64,000 nucleotides of DNA. Origin: Hydrogenophaga sp. PBL-H3 (GTDB taxonomy: Bacteria; Pseudomonadota; Gammaproteobacteria; Burkholderiales; Burkholderiaceae_C). The notes beneath the pieces are model-generated. The model did no database searches. It was not told the origin of the DNA and saw only the letters and a program-made list of their open reading frames with translations. Made by a program: the position numbers and the translations under genes. Positions 1 to 9,132 of this stretch are shown here, one piece after another. The stretch spans positions 124,001 to 188,000 of the forward strand of contig NZ_CP044973.1 in NCBI RefSeq assembly GCF_010104355.1. Direction: 5' to 3'. Positions within the stretch are counted from its first letter, which is position 1, and the number at the start of each line of letters is the position of its first letter.

Positions 1-512
1 GCTGCACTGACATGGTCCTCGCCGTCAAAATCTTCCTTCACGGCCTTGCGAGCGGCTTCCACCAATTTCCCCATATGGACAGCGGTGGGCTTGCTGGGCT
101 TGGGCCCACGCATGGGGCCGAAGGTCAAGGCACCCATGCCACGCCTGCCCATGTAGGCCAGACGGTCCAGTGAAGTGATGGCGTCCTTGGCGATACCCTT
201 GTCTGCCAACCAGGCGTCGATCAGCGCATTGCCGAAGTCGTCGGGCAGGGCGTCGGCCAGGAGCGCGGGCAGGCGCTTGAATGTCGGCTCGGGCAGTTCC
301 GTGAAGATGAAGGGCTCACGGGCCTGCGCCAGGGGCATCTGCAGTGGTGCCAGTTCAATGCCGCTCTTCACCCACGTCGGGGCGTATTTGAAGGCGTAGT
401 AGTTCTTCGTGGGCTCGCGCGCCACGGCGCCCACCAGTTTTCCCCACGCTCTGACCTCTACGGCGTCGACGCTCTGGTAGGGGGTTTGTCGCGTCTTCGT
501 TGCTGTTGCCAT
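1..512 (-). CDS. hipA: HipA-family type II toxin kinase, N-terminal part (cut by window edge)
   Basis: The reading frame starts MATATKTRQTPYQSVDAVEV and runs off the left edge after about 170 residues. The visible part has the N-terminal layout of HipA kinases (a 'W G ... VGAV' opening strand, then 'FKY.P.W', 'LP..F..LPALLADALPDDFGNALI' and 'LAYMGRRGMGALTFGP'). HipA kinases phosphorylate glutamyl-tRNA synthetase and induce growth arrest; the kinase core itself lies outside the window, so activity cannot be judged. The ATG lies 6 bases after the stop of the upstream antitoxin gene with no good ribosome-binding site, which suggests translational coupling in a hipBA operon. Confidence 0.85.
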   Translation of the reverse strand, partial: MATATKTRQTPYQSVDAVEVRAWGKLVGAVAREPTKNYYAFKYAPTWVKSGIELAPLQMPLAQAREPFIFTELPEPTFKRLPALLADALPDDFGNALIDAWLADKGIAKDAITSLDRLAYMGRRGMGALTFGPMRGPKPSKPTAVHMGKLVEAARKAVKEDFDGEDHVSA

Positions 513-518
513 GGAGGG

Positions 519-830
519 TCAGTCGAGTTGTGGTTTGCGGGGCTTGTAAGCGCGCTGGCGCGGCGCGTGCTTCTTCAGCATGCTCAGCGGGTCAATCGTC
601 ACGGCGGGCTGCAACGTGGTGAGCCACTCATCGCGGTGCAGAACACGCAACACCGTCACGAACGAGGCAAGGGTTGAGCCTTCGCCGCTTTCCAGCCTGC
701 GCACCACGTTGATGGACAGTCCAGCGTTCTTGGCCACGTCCTCAAGCGTGAGGTTCAAACGCAATCTCTGGGCGCGGATCTGCTCCCCCAGTTCGACCAT
801 GCGTTCACTTGTAGTGCGCAAATCGTTCAT
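519..830 (-). CDS. hipB: HipB-like antitoxin, XRE-family HTH
   Basis: 103 residues. A helix-turn-helix of the XRE/Cro type spans about residues 15-60 ('GEQIRAQRLRLNLTLEDVAKNAGLS', then 'VVRRLESG'), matching HipB antitoxins that bind and neutralise HipA and repress their own operon. It sits directly upstream of hipA on the same strand. The tail after residue 75 is basic and proline-rich, as in other HipB proteins. Two related imperfect palindromes immediately upstream are the likely operators. The family call rests on the HTH plus the hipA neighbour; the protein itself is a generic XRE type. Confidence 0.8.
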   Translation of the reverse strand: MNDLRTTSERMVELGEQIRAQRLRLNLTLEDVAKNAGLSINVVRRLESGEGSTLASFVTVLRVLHRDEWLTTLQPAVTIDPLSMLKKHAPRQRAYKPRKPQLD

Positions 831-834
831 AAAT

Positions 835-888
835 ATCCATCAATGAATGGCAGCAAAACAAATTGGCTATAACAATTCACCGATGAAT
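835..888. promoter_or_regulatory. Paired operator-like palindromes upstream of hipB
   Basis: Two 14-bp imperfect palindromes, ATCCATCAATGAAT (835-848) and ATTCACCGATGAAT (875-888), agree at 11 of 14 positions and start 40 bp apart, about four helical turns. The first lies only 5 bases upstream of the hipB start. This arrangement fits autorepression by a HipB dimer pair; no binding evidence is available here. Confidence 0.4.
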
Positions 889-958
889 TCTAATGGAAGG
901 GCGAAGGGGACGCAACTTGTGTACGAGTAAGTATCCGAATTAGGACTGTTATAGCCAA
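863..958. repeat. 12-bp inverted repeat around the hipB promoter region
   Basis: TTGGCTATAACA (863-874) and TGTTATAGCCAA (947-958) are exact inverted copies separated by 72 bp. The pair encloses the second hipB operator candidate. It may be a second regulatory site or a trace of an inserted element; the sequence does not decide. Confidence 0.45.
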
Positions 959-1200
959 CCGCGAGGGCATATATCCGATAAGAGCCAGTTGTACGTCAGG
1001 CGCTATGCCATCAAGTTGCGGTGCACGCGAGGTCAGTGTGGAGGTAAACGCGCCTCAACGGCAGGTCAACGACCTTGTTCTGCTTCGTTGGCAGGGCATC
1101 GCTGGACTCCAGGGCCGGCACGATAGGGCGGAGCCCCATCAATCCTCAACGAACCCAGTGGCACTCAACGGCCCCGATTCGCGGAACGAGCAGATCCAAC

Positions 1201-3939
1201 ATGCGTGCCCGGAAAATCAAAAAACCAGCCCCCCACCAGCGCGAAGCATTGAGTGCCATCACCAACGCCATGAGATCTGCCAGCCGGGCGAGTGTCGTTA
1301 TGGCCTGCGGCACCGGCAAGACGCTCGTAGAAATGTGGGCGTCCCAGGCGATGGACAAAACACGCACCATCGTATTCGTGCCCACCATCAACCTGCTGCA
1401 ACAGGTATTCCATGAATGGCGGGATCAGAACAAGGGCGCGGGCGACTTCCGCGCGCTGTGCGTGTGCTCCGACAGCAGCGTAGGCACGGAACCAGAAGGG
1501 GAGGGGGGTTCCGGAGAAACCGATGAGGTAGTACTCGGCGCAGGAGATATCGATTTCCCAACGTGCACCGCCCCCGCGGTAGTGAACGCGTTCCTGAACG
1601 ATGCCAAAAAGGATCCTCACGCCCGGGCGGTGATCTTCTGCACCTACCACTCAGCGCACATAGTCGGACAGGCTATGGCAATGCGGCGCAAAGGGGACCG
1701 CAGTATCGGTCTGGGGATTTTCGATGAGGCGCACAAAACGGCGTGCGCGGTGGGCAAGCCGTTTGGGTATGCGCTATCGGATGACAACCTGCACATCGAC
1801 AAACGCCTGTTCTTTACCGCCACCCCCAGAGTTGCGGTAGCAAAAACGGTCCGCAAGAAGCAGGGGAATGCTCCGTTCTACGACATGGCGGATACCGCTT
1901 GCTACGGCGAGCAAATCTACAGGCTGTCGTTTGCTGAAGCTGCTGCCAGGGGGCTCATCGTCCCGTACAAAATCGTGATCTCGGTGATCGACGACGCGTC
2001 CATCACGAGCGACCATATCTCGCGATACGTGGTCAAGTCCAAGGACGGCTTTGTCGATGCATCGGTAGTGGCCAAACAAGTTGCATTGCGTCGAGCCATG
2101 GAGAAATATGGGCTGAAGAAGGCCATCACGTTCCACCGGACCATAGCATCTGCGCAGACCTTCGCACACACAACTGATTCGGCCAAAGACGACGGTGTTC
2201 GCCTCATAGATGGGCTCCATGTCTTTGGAGAACAAGGCAATGCCGAGCGTGAGGCAGTGATGCGGAAGTTCAAAACCAGCGACCGTGGGGTCATCAGCAA
2301 CGCTCGTTGCCTGACCGAAGGAGTGGATGTCCCGTCAGTGGATCTGGTGGCCTTCATGGATCCCCGCAAGAGCAAGATCGACATCGTGCAGGCGGCAGGG
2401 CGTGCGATGCGCCTTGCGGGGCCCCAGAAGACGTGCGGCTACATCTTGCTGCCCCTTCACCTGAACCTCCACGACGGCGAGTCGGCCGAACAGGCGCTTC
2501 TCCGCAGCGACTTTTCTGTTGTTGCTGATGTGCTGGGCGCATTGGCTGAAAACGACGAAGCGTTCAAAGACATCATCCGCGCAGCTGCAGGGGGCTCAGG
2601 TTGCGGACTTTCTTCTGTGGTCTCTGTCGATTTTGACGCCTCCATGGCGTTCGATCGGAAGGTGTTCGACCAGCACAAATTCATCAAAGCAATCGAGACA
2701 CGGCTGATGAACGAGACACTGAGTTCGTTTGACTGGCTAGTTTCGAAGCTCAAGGCCTTCCGAGATGAAAAGGGCCACTGCAGGGTGCCAAACCAATACA
2801 AGACTGCATCGGGCTATCCGCTGGGCAGTCGGTGTACCGCGGAGAAGACGGCGGCCAAACATGCCAACTATTCAGAGGTCAGACGAAAAGTCTTGAGCGA
2901 TCTGGGGTTGGATCTGGACGTGAAGCCGACCCGAAGAGCAGCTGAGACCATACTCACCATGATCCGTGAATTCAAGGCAGAACATGGGCATTGCGAAGTG
3001 CCGATTAAGCACCTGTTGCCCAATGGGTATCCGCTGGGAGACCGATGCGTGAAGGAGCGCAACAGGGCTCAGAAGGAGGGATACCCAACCAGCAAAAAGC
3101 ACGCACTGGAGGCCTTGGGGTTTCGGTTTGTGACCCGAAAGAGAGACGAAAAGGGCGAGGAGTTGTTCAAGCGGCTTGAGGCCTACAGAAAGCAGACTGG
3201 TAGCTGCAAAGTCCCGATCAAATATGTTTGCGACGACGGCTTTACTCTGGGCACAAGGTTGACACGTGAGAAGCAACTTGCAAGGCTCGACGGCTACCCG
3301 ATGGACCGCCGCATAGCACTTGAAAAGTTGGGTGTGAAAGTCGCCGCTGCAGGAAGAAAGTTCCCACGAGCCGAGTTGATCCCAAACCTAGAGCGATTTG
3401 TCGAGCAACATGGCCACTGTGACGTGCCGCGCAACTACGAGACTCCGGATGGCTTTCCCTTGTGGGCCAAGTGCGAGGCAGAGCGCATTTTGGCGAAGAA
3501 ACCTGGATACGAAGAAGAGCAGAAAGCCAAGCTCTCAGCGCTCGGCTTTCACCCAGACAGATACGCTGTGGATGAGAGATTGGAAGCGTTTGTCAGCATG
3601 GTCGAGCAGTTCAAAGAAGAGCACGGACACGCCAAGATACCAACGCAATTTGTGACCTCATTGGGCGTCCCGCTGGGTAGTCGAGCCGTCAAGGTTCGTT
3701 TGCGAGCGGCCCTTCCAGGCTTCCCCGAGAAAGTGCGTAAGCGCCTCGCTGAACTGGGATTCAGGTTCGATTCTGCACGCAAATCCTCGACTGGGCGATC
3801 CAATGAAAACGCGGTTGAATATGGCGCATTTGCGACATCCAAAGGCGGCTTTTCCAAGCACAAGCTAAATGATGCCCATCTCGACAGAATGCCAGTTCGC
3901 CCGCATAGGGGCGCAACTCCAATACGGCCATGGGCCTGA
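1201..3939 (+). CDS. DEAH-box superfamily 2 helicase with five helicase-associated (HA) repeats
   Basis: About 912 residues from the ATG at 1201, chosen because the helicase domain begins directly after it ('PHQREALSAI'); an upstream in-frame extension to 1075 has no helicase similarity. Visible motifs are Walker A MACGTGKT (residues 34-41), DEAH (175-178), TATPR (206-210) and motif VI QAAGRAMR (397-404). After residue about 510 come five repeats of roughly 70 residues starting near 510, 584, 654, 726 and 793, each with the pattern 'F...HGHC.VP......G.PLG.R......R' and ending 'LGF.F'. These match the helicase-associated domain (PF03457 type). Such proteins occur on plasmids, phages and islands; no nuclease domain is visible. 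The job is unknown; neighbouring toxin-antitoxin pairs suggest an accessory or defence setting (inference). Confidence 0.85.
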   Translation: MRARKIKKPAPHQREALSAITNAMRSASRASVVMACGTGKTLVEMWASQAMDKTRTIVFVPTINLLQQVFHEWRDQNKGAGDFRALCVCSDSSVGTEPEGEGGSGETDEVVLGAGDIDFPTCTAPAVVNAFLNDAKKDPHARAVIFCTYHSAHIVGQAMAMRRKGDRSIGLGIFDEAHKTACAVGKPFGYALSDDNLHIDKRLFFTATPRVAVAKTVRKKQGNAPFYDMADTACYGEQIYRLSFAEAAARGLIVPYKIVISVIDDASITSDHISRYVVKSKDGFVDASVVAKQVALRRAMEKYGLKKAITFHRTIASAQTFAHTTDSAKDDGVRLIDGLHVFGEQGNAEREAVMRKFKTSDRGVISNARCLTEGVDVPSVDLVAFMDPRKSKIDIVQAAGRAMRLAGPQKTCGYILLPLHLNLHDGESAEQALLRSDFSVVADVLGALAENDEAFKDIIRAAAGGSGCGLSSVVSVDFDASMAFDRKVFDQHKFIKAIETRLMNETLSSFDWLVSKLKAFRDEKGHCRVPNQYKTASGYPLGSRCTAEKTAAKHANYSEVRRKVLSDLGLDLDVKPTRRAAETILTMIREFKAEHGHCEVPIKHLLPNGYPLGDRCVKERNRAQKEGYPTSKKHALEALGFRFVTRKRDEKGEELFKRLEAYRKQTGSCKVPIKYVCDDGFTLGTRLTREKQLARLDGYPMDRRIALEKLGVKVAAAGRKFPRAELIPNLERFVEQHGHCDVPRNYETPDGFPLWAKCEAERILAKKPGYEEEQKAKLSALGFHPDRYAVDERLEAFVSMVEQFKEEHGHAKIPTQFVTSLGVPLGSRAVKVRLRAALPGFPEKVRKRLAELGFRFDSARKSSTGRSNENAVEYGAFATSKGGFSKHKLNDAHLDRMPVRPHRGATPIRPWA

Positions 3940-4007
3940 GTCTTGAGCGCATGCAGCGCCTTTTGCGCAAAAAGCTACTCGCTGCATTGGGTGAGCGCAT
4001 GACGGCC

Positions 4008-4208
4008 CTAAAACTCACTGTCCACTGGCGTGGATAAAGGGACTTCGGTGGCGGTCAACTCGCACGAGCCCTGCAACTTGGCAATCATGTGAGCCGCGCT
4101 TTTGTAGCCCGCGTCCCGTGCGGCCGCGTCGCGCGCGCCTTTCTCGTCGTTGGCCTCGTAGACCCCATAGGGCGAGCCATTGGCTTCAACCTGAAATTTC
4201 ATCGACAT
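4008..4208 (-). CDS. Small hypothetical protein (66 aa)
   Basis: Starts MSMKFQVEANGSPYGVYEAN; the ATG at 4208 is preceded by AAGGGATGTGATC, a good ribosome-binding site, so it is preferred over an upstream in-frame ATG at 4286. The protein has no signal peptide or membrane segment and is alanine-rich in the middle ('EKGARDAAARDAGY'). I do not recognise the family. It lies between the helicase and the RES toxin on the strand of the toxin-antitoxin pair but about 100 bases beyond it. Confidence 0.6.
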   Translation of the reverse strand: MSMKFQVEANGSPYGVYEANDEKGARDAAARDAGYKSAAHMIAKLQGSCELTATEVPLSTPVDSEF

Positions 4209-4312
4209 GATCACATCCCTTGTGGCGCGGTGGCCAGCGGTGCGCTGCCCTTGATTGAACGATACGCGTCGAGCGGCCAACTTCAAGAGCGAGTTTTCAT
4301 TGTGTTGGTCGG

Positions 4313-4927
4313 TTACGGAGCAACCACCAGCCGGGTGTCCAGCGAGAACACCTCCACCGACACCCGCTCAATCTCGCCCTTGGTGCGGTCCACATCGATC
4401 AGCAGGTTCCAGGAATGGGGACTCACCGCGCTCGGCACCACCAGCATGGGGTGAGACTCCATCGCCTGCTGAACAAAGGCAACCTGGTTGGGGCTGTATG
4501 AACCAGGGCGCAGCCATGCAGGATTGGGGAACGAGTGAGGCAGCAGCACCTTGACCAGGGCAGGGTGAACGATTCGAGCGCAGACCAGCATGTGCGGAAC
4601 AGCATCCAAGGCGGAGAACCCGCTGTGCACGGCAACTTCCAGAATGGCCGTGGCCGGATCCAGACTTCCGTAGAGCAAACGCGTGCCAGCCTTGTTCCAG
4701 CGCCCGCTCACACGAAACGCCCCTTCCCCTGAGTCCCATGTGTCCACGTGGCGTGCGTTCACCAGACGCCAGAACTGCAGCCCCGGCGCGTCAGGTGATG
4801 CCTGACGCGAGCTGAGAGCGACATCTGCCAGCGCCTGGGCTCCCAGCACCGACCCCAGCGGCCCACGTAGAACGGCGGCCGATGCCTCCGAGTAGGCGTC
4901 GATCAGCGCCCTGGGAAGCGGGGTCAA
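4313..4927 (-). CDS. RES-domain toxin (NAD+-degrading family)
   Basis: 204 residues. The RES-type pattern is visible: 'FWRLV' (Arg54), 'GRWN..G...LYGSL' (Arg76, Tyr86) and 'AILEVAVHSG' (Glu97), the residues that line the NAD+ pocket in this family. RES toxins (MbcT/ParT relatives) deplete or modify NAD+-related substrates and arrest growth. The start is a TTG that overlaps the TGA of the upstream antitoxin gene (TTGA), so translation is probably coupled. Length is typical of the family. Specific chemistry (NAD+ phosphorolysis or ADP-ribosylation) cannot be told from sequence. Confidence 0.85.
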   Translation of the reverse strand: MTPLPRALIDAYSEASAAVLRGPLGSVLGAQALADVALSSRQASPDAPGLQFWRLVNARHVDTWDSGEGAFRVSGRWNKAGTRLLYGSLDPATAILEVAVHSGFSALDAVPHMLVCARIVHPALVKVLLPHSFPNPAWLRPGSYSPNQVAFVQQAMESHPMLVVPSAVSPHSWNLLIDVDRTKGEIERVSVEVFSLDTRLVVAP

Positions 4928-5646
4928 GCGTAGACCCCGTACTCCATGCGAACGAGCAGATCGCGCACCAGGTCCGCGCCTTGGCGGGTGGAGAGCAGAT
5001 CGAGGGGGCGCTGGCCCTTGAGTGCGACGGCGCCGGTGGTGAGCCAGCGCTGCGCCTCGGCCATCGAGCCCAGCACGCTCTGGGCCTGCTCGGTGATGGC
5101 AGCCAGATCCAACGCCACGCTGGCCACGTCACTGCCCAGGCGCCCATCGCGATGGCGCTGTAACGTCCGCTCGCTCACCCCAAGCGCGGTGAGCAACTCC
5201 TGCTTCGGAATAGCATCGAAGCGCTCCAGCATGTCCAGCAGAGACTTTGTGGCGATCCCCTCGAGCACTTTGTGGTGGAGCTCAAGCGGGCCAGCGTCCC
5301 CTACAGACAATTCGGCATTGGAAGTGCGAGCTTCAAAACTCTTCACCACTGTGATTGTTTTGCCTCCTACCTGCAGCGTGTCGCCTACCGTCGGGCGATT
5401 TGGCTTCACGTTCATGTGGATAGGCGTCTTGCGCGACCCTTGGACGTACACCACCCCAGCATCCTTCATGTCGAGCAGCACGCCCCGGAGCGACGTAGGC
5501 GGCAGAGCTTTCCCAGCCGAGGTGCGAACGCGCTCGCCTCCTGTTTTGTAAACACCAATGTCGTAGTCAGTGGGGCCGATTTTTACCTGGGTGGCCTTGG
5601 CAGTGCGTGCGGTTGTTTCGCGCCCTTTTGGGGTGGAGGTGGACAT
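4924..5646 (-). CDS. Xre/MbcA/ParS-type antitoxin with long N-terminal extension
   Basis: 240 residues starting MSTSTPKGRETTARTAK; the ATG at 5646 has an AGGAGT ribosome-binding site 7 bases upstream and is preferred over a longer in-frame start at 5796. The C-terminal half holds an Xre-like HTH ('KQELLTALGVSERTLQRHRDG') followed by the toxin-binding part ending 'GQRPLDLLSTRQGADLVRDLLVRMEYGVYA', typical of antitoxins paired with RES toxins. The N-terminal 130 residues form an extra region containing a beta-rich stretch ('VGDTLQVGGKTITVV') not seen in standard 120-160-residue antitoxins. It overlaps the toxin gene by 4 bases. Confidence 0.8.
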   Translation of the reverse strand: MSTSTPKGRETTARTAKATQVKIGPTDYDIGVYKTGGERVRTSAGKALPPTSLRGVLLDMKDAGVVYVQGSRKTPIHMNVKPNRPTVGDTLQVGGKTITVVKSFEARTSNAELSVGDAGPLELHHKVLEGIATKSLLDMLERFDAIPKQELLTALGVSERTLQRHRDGRLGSDVASVALDLAAITEQAQSVLGSMAEAQRWLTTGAVALKGQRPLDLLSTRQGADLVRDLLVRMEYGVYA

Positions 5647-5935
5647 GGGGCTTACTCCTGATCTCGCCAACTGGCACTCCAGTTTACGCCAGTTGGCGCG
5701 CGTCGGCTCTTGCGTGTCTCCAGGACGAGCTTCCTCCTCGACAAGCGTTCCCGTGAAGTCAGCCTCGCCTCGCACTCTTTGACTCCACGTATCCAATGGC
5801 CGCCGCGCTCTTCAGAACGGTTGTCCTTCTCAGCAGTGACGGTGACGTGTGAAGCAACGCGCGCGGAGCCAAGATCAGAAAGTAACTTTTAAAGGGACCA
5901 AATCAGATCTTTTGCCGCGTTGAAAACCCATACGA

Positions 5936-5979
5936 GGGTCGGCCGTGATTCCTGAAAAATCCGCAGAAACGACCCTAAG
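5936..5979 (+). repeat. Left terminal inverted repeat of the Tn4651-type transposon
   Basis: Begins GGGTCGGCCGTGATTCC and ends ACCCTAAG, the GGG...CTAAG frame of Tn3-family ends. Its inner end lies 14 bases from the tnpA stop codon. The reverse complement recurs at 26369-26412. Confidence 0.8.
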
Positions 5980-7570
5980 TCGTTGTCACGCTCCTAGAAT
6001 TTGATCTTGTAGTCGATGGGATCGACCGGCCTGGACAGATCCAGCGTGTAGTCTCCGTAGCGGTTGATGTGCGTGGTCCGGTACGGCGACAGTGCCTTCA
6101 GCACTGGCTCGCCCACCTGGTAGCCCTGGCCCTGCAATTCTTTGAGCTTGCGCGACATCCACTGCACGTTGTGAAGGATCACCATGTTGGCCACCAACTG
6201 GCTGTACTTGATAACCTTGCGCTGCTCGTGACGCAGGTTCTCAGCAATGATCCCCTCCCCTCCGAAGAACAGCCACTTCACGAAGTTGTTGAACTCCTCG
6301 CTCTTGTTGGTCGCGGCATGTATCGAGCGGCGCAACTCCACGTCGTTGATGTAGTTGAGCAGGAACATCGTACGGATCACCCGGCCGAGTTCCCTGAAGG
6401 CGAAGTAGAGCTTGTTCTTGCGACTGAAGGTGCCCAGGCGGCGTAGGATCATTGACGGGGTAATCTTGCCGAGCTTTATCGACACGGCCACGCGCAGCAT
6501 GTCCCGGTAGTGCAAGGCCAGCAAGTCCCAGTCGATAGTGCCGCGGAAGAGGCTCTGGATGTGCTCGTATAAGGCGCTTGTCTCACCCTTGAAAAAAACA
6601 AGTTCCTTGATGTTGCGAATCCGAGGCATCAGTTTGATGCCCAGCAAGTGGGCCAGTCCGAACACTGGGGCGCTCTGGGCCTGCGTGTCGCCGTGCACGG
6701 TGTCGGGCTGGATGTCGGACTCGTTCTTGACCAGGCCATCGAGGATGTAGACCGCTTCGTAAACACCGCAAGGTATGAAGTTGCCGAATAGCGCGATGTA
6801 CATGTCCGACACATGGTAGTAGCCGATGCCGCCGTAGCCCCCATAGCGCAGGTGGTACTCGGACATCAGGTTCTGCTCGTACACATTCCATTTGGTGCCG
6901 TCGGCCGAAGCACTCTTGCCCGTGCCCCAGTATTGCGGCAGCGAGAAGCGGTTGTAGGCATTGATCACCTTAAAAATCGCCTTGTCCAGACGTTCTTCGG
7001 TCACATGGTGCAGGTTGAGCCAGGCCACCTGCTTCCTGGACAAGCCCTTGACCGACAACGCAGTCTGAGTTGGCCCCAGATTGCAGCCATAGCAGAACAA
7101 GGTGGTCAGGAAGCGTTTGCGTGGGTCGTCGACCTTGCTCTCGAAGCCGGAGAGTGGCCCGAAGAGCTTGTGCAGATCGAGCCAGCGCTCCGTTTCCGTC
7201 AGCACATCCAGGATGCTGGTGGTGGCCATCGAGTTCGTGACGGCCTGGTCGACCTCGGGCAAGCCTTCCGGCGGCGGCGCGCGGTCGGTGCGCCGGATCA
7301 GCAGCCCGCTCTCGGTGATGTCCACATGCTCGTTGTCCGGAAATCTATCGTCCACCTTTTGCGACACGTCCTGCAACTGCTGCTTGAGCAACGCAACCAA
7401 GGCGTCACCGTCGGCCGGCAGACCCACCATCGCGCTGTAGTCGCCCACCTCGATCTCGAACTGCTCCCAACTCACCAGGTGGTCACGATAGTCATCAAAT
7501 TTGTCGCTATTCTGAACGTAGAGGTCGCCAGACTTCAGTTCGGCGCGTGTCAAGGTAGTTGTCGCCTGAT

Positions 7571-8662
7571 TTATGCAGCCAAGGGCTGTTTAAGGTCTGC
7601 TTTCATGTGGTCCGCGACGACCGAGTCGCGTTCGGGGTTGAGGGTAACTGCGCCGATAGGCGACCAGTCGCGCGTGGTGCCGGACCAGCGCGCTGGGTTG
7701 CGCTCACGGGCCTTGAGGTACAGCTCGTGTCGAGCAGCCAGGATGGCCTGATCTGCGCCGCAATGGCGCTGACCAGGGGTGACGTAGCGGATGCCGCTGT
7801 GTCGGTGCTCATCGTTGTACCAACGCACGAATTCCGCGGCCCAGGTCCGAGCGGCGTCGAGGTCGGCGAAGCCCTTCGCAGGGAACTCAGGGCGGTACTT
7901 GGCGGTGCGGAACAACGACTCCGCATAGGCGTTGTCGTCGCTCACGCGAGGCCTCGAATACGACGGCTTGACGCCCAGCCAGTACAGCATCCCCAGCACC
8001 GTGGTGGCCTTCAGCGTGGCGCCGTTGTCGCCGTGCAGCACGGGCTTGGTCAGCATCGTGGCGATGCCCTCGGCCAGCGCGGTGCGCCGCACCAGGTGAG
8101 CCGCGTGCACGGAGTCGTCCGTGGCGTGCACTTCCCAGCCGACGATCTTGCGGCTGTACAGGTCCAGGATCAGGTACAGGTGGAACCACATGCCGATCAC
8201 CGCAGCCGGCAGATAGGTCATGTCCCAGCACCACACCTGTCGCGGCGCAGTAGCCACATGCGTGGTCGGCGGTCGGACTGTGCGGGGCTTCTTGGCGCGA
8301 CCCCGGTGCGCCGCCTGCCCCTCGTCGCGCAGCACGCGGCTGAAGGTGGACTCGCTGGCCAGGTACACGCCGTCGTCAGCCAGCATGGGCACGATGCGTG
8401 CCGGCGGCACGGCTGCGAAGCGCGGCTCATTGGCCACCCGGACGATCTCAGCGCGCTCGCTGTCGCTCAGGGCATGGCTGGGCAGCGGGCGCACCGCGTG
8501 AGGCCTGCGATCACCCGCTGTGAGGCCTTCTTGCGCCTTCCAGCGCTGCAGGGTGCGAAGGTCGATGCCGACGACCTCGCAAGCCTGGTGCAGCCGTGCG
8601 CCTGCGGCATGCGCAACACCGATTTCTTGGGACAGGCATTGGCGATCCTCGAGGCCGATCAT
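7571..8662 (-). CDS. IS3-family transposase OrfB (DDE integrase domain)
   Basis: 363 residues from the ATG at 8662 that overlaps the orfA stop. The rve-type integrase core is intact: first Asp in 'VWCWDMTYLP', second Asp in 'VLHGDNGATL', and Glu in 'NAYAESLFRTAKY'. An N-terminal HTH_21-like region precedes it ('VANEPRFAAVPPARIVPMLAD'). In the family the active transposase is the OrfAB fusion made by -1 frameshifting; an A7 run at 8695-8701 lies in the right place, and the orfB frame stays open upstream of its ATG through that run. It appears intact and could be active. Confidence 0.88.
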   Translation of the reverse strand: MIGLEDRQCLSQEIGVAHAAGARLHQACEVVGIDLRTLQRWKAQEGLTAGDRRPHAVRPLPSHALSDSERAEIVRVANEPRFAAVPPARIVPMLADDGVYLASESTFSRVLRDEGQAAHRGRAKKPRTVRPPTTHVATAPRQVWCWDMTYLPAAVIGMWFHLYLILDLYSRKIVGWEVHATDDSVHAAHLVRRTALAEGIATMLTKPVLHGDNGATLKATTVLGMLYWLGVKPSYSRPRVSDDNAYAESLFRTAKYRPEFPAKGFADLDAARTWAAEFVRWYNDEHRHSGIRYVTPGQRHCGADQAILAARHELYLKARERNPARWSGTTRDWSPIGAVTLNPERDSVVADHMKADLKQPLAA

Positions 8663-9132
8663 TCGTCCTCTCCCCTGCTGAAGATCGCCTGCACTTTTTT
8701 TGACAGCACCAGCAGCGCTGCCGTCTCCGCCAGGGCGCGGTCCTTGCGCAGCAACTCGCGCTCGAGTTCCTTGATGCGCTTGCGGTCGGCCCGCGTGGCC
8801 TGCGGGCTGGCTCGCAGTTCCTCGGGCGCGGCCAGCGCCGTCGTGGCACTTGCGCGCCACTTCGCCAGATCCTGTGGGTACACACCGTGCGAGCGACACC
8901 ACGCGCTCAATTCGGCCTCGTTCATCGCCGCCGTGGTCACCACCGCCTCAAGCCGGCCGGCCGCGGTCCAGGCCCGCCCTCGGGCGGGCCTGGACCGCGC
9001 CTGCTCGCGCCAGCGCTCCAAGGTGCCTGCAGCGATCCCAATCTCCCGCGCAACCACGTCGATCGCTGCGCTCTCCGGCGGCAGCAACCGCGCTACCGCT
9101 CTGTCTTTGAATGTCTGTCCGTATCGAGCCAA
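8659..9132 (-). CDS. IS3-family transposase OrfA (HTH subunit)
   Basis: 157 residues from a TTG start preceded by AAGGACAAAC. It carries the OrfA pattern: an N-terminal HTH ('MARYGQTFKDRAVARLLPPE', 'VVAREIGIAAGTLERWREQA'), a second short HTH-like stretch ('SAWCRSHGVYPQDLAKWRA') and a C-terminal leucine-zipper region ('RKRIKELERELLRKDRALAE') for multimerisation. Its 3' end overlaps the orfB start by 4 bases (ATGA), and a run of seven A residues upstream allows frameshifting into orfB. Confidence 0.85.
   Translation of the reverse strand: MARYGQTFKDRAVARLLPPESAAIDVVAREIGIAAGTLERWREQARSRPARGRAWTAAGRLEAVVTTAAMNEAELSAWCRSHGVYPQDLAKWRASATTALAAPEELRASPQATRADRKRIKELERELLRKDRALAETAALLVLSKKVQAIFSRGEDE
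8695..8701 (-). promoter_or_regulatory. Programmed frameshift slippery site in the IS3-family element
   Basis: Seven T on the plus strand, read as A AAA AAA G on the coding strand, at the end of orfA. Shifting -1 here moves ribosomes from 'LSKKVQAIF' in orfA to 'VKKSAGDLQQ' leading into orfB. This is the classic IS3-family arrangement; use of the site is inferred. Confidence 0.65.
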
